A DNA stretch of 16,238 nt from VBAT01 sp036520835 (GTDB lineage Bacteria > Bacteroidota > Bacteroidia > Chitinophagales > Chitinophagaceae). Made by a program: the position numbers and the translations under genes. The notes beneath the pieces were generated by a model. It saw only the letters and a list, made by a program, of their open reading frames with translations. It had not been told where the DNA came from and did not search any database. This document shows positions 13,724-16,238 of the stretch, one piece after another; the stretch's first letter is position 1, and each line of letters begins with the position of its first letter. The stretch covers positions 1 to 16,238 of the forward strand of contig DATDIX010000195.1 in assembly GCA_036520835.1 (NCBI GenBank), written 5' to 3'.

Positions 13724-13731
13724 CAAATGTA
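13724..13731 (-). promoter_or_regulatory. Possible rsmA -7 element just before the start codon
   Basis: The minus strand reads TACATTTG, an exact TAnnTTTG match, with CCGGG between it and the ATG. If used, transcription would start at or next to the A of the ATG, giving a leaderless or near-leaderless message. A TTG about 17-18 bases further upstream could be the -33 element; support is modest. Confidence 0.35.
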
Positions 13732-13791
13732 ATTAAAAGCCTTCGGGTCAATGAATGCAATAACCGGGGTACTCTTACAAGCATGTAGACC

Positions 13792-13828
13792 CTAAAAAAA
13801 ATTGCCTGACATAGATTGTCAGGCAATT
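13792..13828 (-). terminator. Intrinsic terminator after the surface-protein gene
   Basis: AATTGCCTGACA (13800-13811) and TGTCAGGCAATT (13817-13828) form a perfect 12-bp stem with a 5-base loop. On the minus strand it is followed by eight T residues (13801-13794). It lies 34 bp after the stop codon of the GEVED surface-protein gene and should separate it from rsmA. Confidence 0.92.
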
Positions 13829-13861
13829 ACTATTATCTGTTACCCTGGTTTCCCTGTTCGG

Positions 13862-16238
13862 CTATCTTCTGAGAATAAGTTTTTTGTTTACAACACGTGT
13901 ACCCATACTTACCTGTACAATATAAATACCCGGCGGCATCGAATTCAGGAAGGGCAATTCTATGGTATTGGTCCCGGCAGAGACCGTTGCTTTTTTATAC
14001 ATTATGCTGTTATTATTAGCATCCATTACACGGATATGAGCCGTTTGCTGTTCCGTCACGCCATTGATCGTTATGGCAGTTCTGTCAGTCGCAGGATTAG
14101 GGAACATTAAAACCGATGCAGAGAAATCAGTGATCTTTACTGCCCGTATGTTGCTGAAACGGACAAGACCATTTGTTTCGTTCAACACAACCCGGTAACT
14201 GGTGGTGCCGGTATAAGGACGATTGTCTGTCCATTCATAATCAAAAAGTCCGCTTGATTGTGAGGCTGGCACAAAAGCCAGGTGCTCCCATGCTGACCCG
14301 TCGGTACTGCGCTGGATATTATATCCTATATAACCTATTTCTTCGTTGGCAGACCACTGCAATTTGACTTTATCATTATTTACTGCCCATGCATCAAAGG
14401 AAAGCAATGGCATTCCGAGAACAGAATTGTCAACAATTATACGATAATCTTCTACTTCTCCCATATCATAGTACCCGGTGGAATTAGCCGCTGTCATATT
14501 GTATGCAGCTGAAGTCATACGGATACGCAGGTAGGTGTAAGACCCGGAAGGAAGTGTAGATGGCGTACTGGGCCAGTTCATCCAGAACAATTGCACTGCA
14601 GGAGATGAGGGCACATTGATCGGTACAATGCCTTCGGCGGCATCAAAAAAACCATTCCCATTAAAATCAAGCCAGGCACAAACAGTAGCATTACTGCCTG
14701 TATTGTTAAATACGGATACCTGTGCCAGGTAAGATCCGGATGCAGGTGAAAAGATCGGTATAAAAGAAAGACCATCTTCAAAACTATCTTCTACAGTTGT
14801 AAATCCTCTTTTTAGCCACTCAACATCTTCAGCAGGCCCTAATCTCATTTGTCGCCTGCTTCCTGACACAGTAGGCGTCAGCGTATCATGACAAGCCGGC
14901 GACCATGGATCAGGATCATAGGTAACAGGCGCATCACCAAAATCAAGAAAAGGACGATACGGCCCGGCTGCATCACCCCAACTGGCATTCGTTGCCCCAA
15001 TCGGAATGGTTGGTCCTAATGGAGCGAAAATATTATAGAGTGTGCCTACACCATTGGTACCATTATATAAAGAAATATCCGCATCTACATTATAAAGGCT
15101 TTCATTCCACCCGATAGATACCTGTCTTGGTATGACGCCTACAGGTGCATACGTTGTCCTTACACCTGTCATCATGTTAAAATGATAAAAATCGACCCCC
15201 CCGCTTTGCGAGCCATCAAAATCAGTGAGTATGCCATTTGATATTCCAAAATCACTCCAGTCGTGAATGTTCTGCGAATTGGTACCATTATCAGCCGTTA
15301 CACCCCATACCTGTGCAGCCGGGGGAACAGGATTGCCGGCTGCATCAAAATCTATTTTCCAGATCGTGGATTTCCTGCTGGCTGCATAAGATCCAGATCC
15401 ACTTGTACCGGTATACCCTTCAATACCGAGGTATAAAGAACCATTGTAAAAAGTGGCAGCGCCGGATTCAACCCCTGATTCATAAGTAGGTATTCCAAAG
15501 GTGTTGACATTGGGAATAACTACCGAGATCGTTTTTGTATCCACATCATATTTTTTCAGGGTCTTATCGTTTTGCGGATTAAGTCCTGCCCTGCCGGTAA
15601 GACTATAGGTATAATAAACTATCCGTTCATACGGGTCATAGGCCATTGAATTGAGCCTGTCATGCCCGGGTTCATTAAATAAGAAGTAACCCCTCCCGTT
15701 TGTCGGGTCAACATAATAGACATTATTATTTACCACTGTAATTACATACTGGGGCTGGCCGGTGAACGGTCTTGATATCTGCTGGTAATTATTGGGAAAA
15801 GCACCCGTAACACAGGCATTAATATCCGACAGCCATATATCACCTGTTGCATTGCTGTAAGTAAGAATGATCCGGCTGACAGGACCGGCAACAGTAACAT
15901 TGATCGTTCCCCTGTTATCGGTAGATGCATAAGCTGCAGCAGGACCGGTAGCCACTGCGGTTACTGTACCAGATCCGGCGATAGTTATGCCTGAAGTTCC
16001 GATCGCATTGACAATCGTAATAGTCTGGGCTACGCTTGCAGCATTAATAGCAGTAATGGTAACCCGCTGGCTGTTGTCAAGATCGAATAATGAAAACCGC
16101 ACATTTGCTACATCCGTATCAAACGTCATTGTGCAGGTCGTGTTTGCCGCCGAGGTTGTTGTAAACTGTACATCATCCCCGGCCGTTGCTAAACTGCCTG
16201 CATTTCCTGTATGGATAGCGTTCTCGCCATTCAGGGTA
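13862..16238 (-). CDS. GEVED-domain surface protein with type IX secretion sorting domain, N-terminus outside window
   Basis: A large secreted or surface-anchored protein. The frame is open without a stop to the right edge; the ATG at 16127-16129 is internal, since 36 further in-frame codons precede it. About 791 residues are visible. In order (positions in the window): a Ser/Thr/Ala-rich beta domain (about 16238-15800); a repetitive segment with VYYVDP and NSMAYDPYERIVYYTYS, resembling DUF6923 (about 15740-14960); a DFGDAPVTY motif (about 14924-14950); a GEVED domain with WLDFNGNGFFD and ending GEVEDYRI (about 14800-14435); a fibronectin III-like domain (about 14400-14130); and a C-terminal Por sorting domain starting FPNPATDRT and ending GIYIVQV..VNKKLILRR (about 14105-13865). 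The last domain directs export by the type IX system and anchoring. The ligand is unknown; the terminator at 13792-13828 closes it. Confidence 0.92.
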   Translation of the reverse strand, partial: TLNGENAIHTGNAGSLATAGDDVQFTTTSAANTTCTMTFDTDVANVRFSLFDLDNSQRVTITAINAASVAQTITIVNAIGTSGITIAGSGTVTAVATGPAAAYASTDNRGTINVTVAGPVSRIILTYSNATGDIWLSDINACVTGAFPNNYQQISRPFTGQPQYVITVVNNNVYYVDPTNGRGYFLFNEPGHDRLNSMAYDPYERIVYYTYSLTGRAGLNPQNDKTLKKYDVDTKTISVVIPNVNTFGIPTYESGVESGAATFYNGSLYLGIEGYTGTSGSGSYAASRKSTIWKIDFDAAGNPVPPAAQVWGVTADNGTNSQNIHDWSDFGISNGILTDFDGSQSGGVDFYHFNMMTGVRTTYAPVGVIPRQVSIGWNESLYNVDADISLYNGTNGVGTLYNIFAPLGPTIPIGATNASWGDAAGPYRPFLDFGDAPVTYDPDPWSPACHDTLTPTVSGSRRQMRLGPAEDVEWLKRGFTTVEDSFEDGLSFIPIFSPASGSYLAQVSVFNNTGSNATVCAWLDFNGNGFFDAAEGIVPINVPSSPAVQLFWMNWPSTPSTLPSGSYTYLRIRMTSAAYNMTAANSTGYYDMGEVEDYRIIVDNSVLGMPLLSFDAWAVNNDKVKLQWSANEEIGYIGYNIQRSTDGSAWEHLAFVPASQSSGLFDYEWTDNRPYTGTTSYRVVLNETNGLVRFSNIRAVKITDFSASVLMFPNPATDRTAITINGVTEQQTAHIRVMDANNNSIMYKKATVSAGTNTIELPFLNSMPPGIYIVQVSMGTRVVNKKLILRR

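Noticed and set aside
13719..13826. N-terminal extension of rsmA (36 codons)
   Set aside because: It translates through the terminator hairpin of the neighbouring gene, and the family N-terminus begins at the ATG at 13718.
16127..16129. ATG taken as the start of the GEVED surface protein
   Set aside because: The frame stays open for 36 more codons to the window edge, the sequence there is domain-like, and there is no signal peptide at this ATG.
1..16238. CRISPR array, tRNA, rRNA, transposase or prophage genes
   Set aside because: No regularly spaced direct repeats, cloverleaf-like sequences or mobile-element proteins were seen on either strand by eye.

Overview
The window looks like a piece of a Bacteroidota chromosome, most likely from a Chitinophagaceae-type organism. 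Support: a DUF3098 gene between ftsX and uppP, a protein ending in a type IX secretion (Por) sorting domain, promoter-like TAnnTTTG elements, few Shine-Dalgarno sites, and LeuRS, RsmA and GreA sequences of Bacteroidota type. Family placement is inference. No mobile element with a transposase, CRISPR array, tRNA or rRNA was seen. Two genes run off the edges: an unidentified secreted protein at the left and a large cell-surface protein at the right.

Layout, left to right. 1-3829 (minus strand): leuS followed 38 bp later by an unidentified exported protein. 4034-5258 (plus): ftsX and a small DUF3098 membrane protein, closed by a strong hairpin terminator. 5344-8464 (plus): uppP, a UMF1/Atg22-like MFS transporter and, 13 bp after it, a metallo-beta-lactamase-fold hydrolase. 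8473-10273 (minus): a flippase-like membrane protein whose 3' end overlaps a DUF3108 exported protein. 10239-10886 (plus): ruvC, divergent from the flippase gene. 10889-11278 (minus): a HIT-family hydrolase. 11415-11885 (minus): greA, with its own promoter, a leader hairpin and a terminator. 12046-13718 (minus): rsmA and a D-2-hydroxyacid dehydrogenase joined by an ATGA stop/start overlap. 13862-16238 (minus): a GEVED-type surface protein with a type IX secretion signal.

Most genes are housekeeping: translation (leuS, rsmA), transcript cleavage (greA), Holliday junction resolution (ruvC), cell division and cell-wall lipid carrier recycling (ftsX, uppP). The less ordinary signals lie in and between genes. 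First, leuS carries two related G/C-rich palindromes in its reading frame, one adding 16 residues next to the catalytic core and one forming the N-terminal extension. Second, leuS has a 300-bp stretch of about 28 percent G+C covering the leucine-specific domain. Third, the greA leader holds a complete hairpin plus T-run terminator between promoter and start codon, which suggests attenuation. Fourth, a long inverted repeat of a type scattered in Bacteroidota lies between ftsX and the DUF3098 gene.
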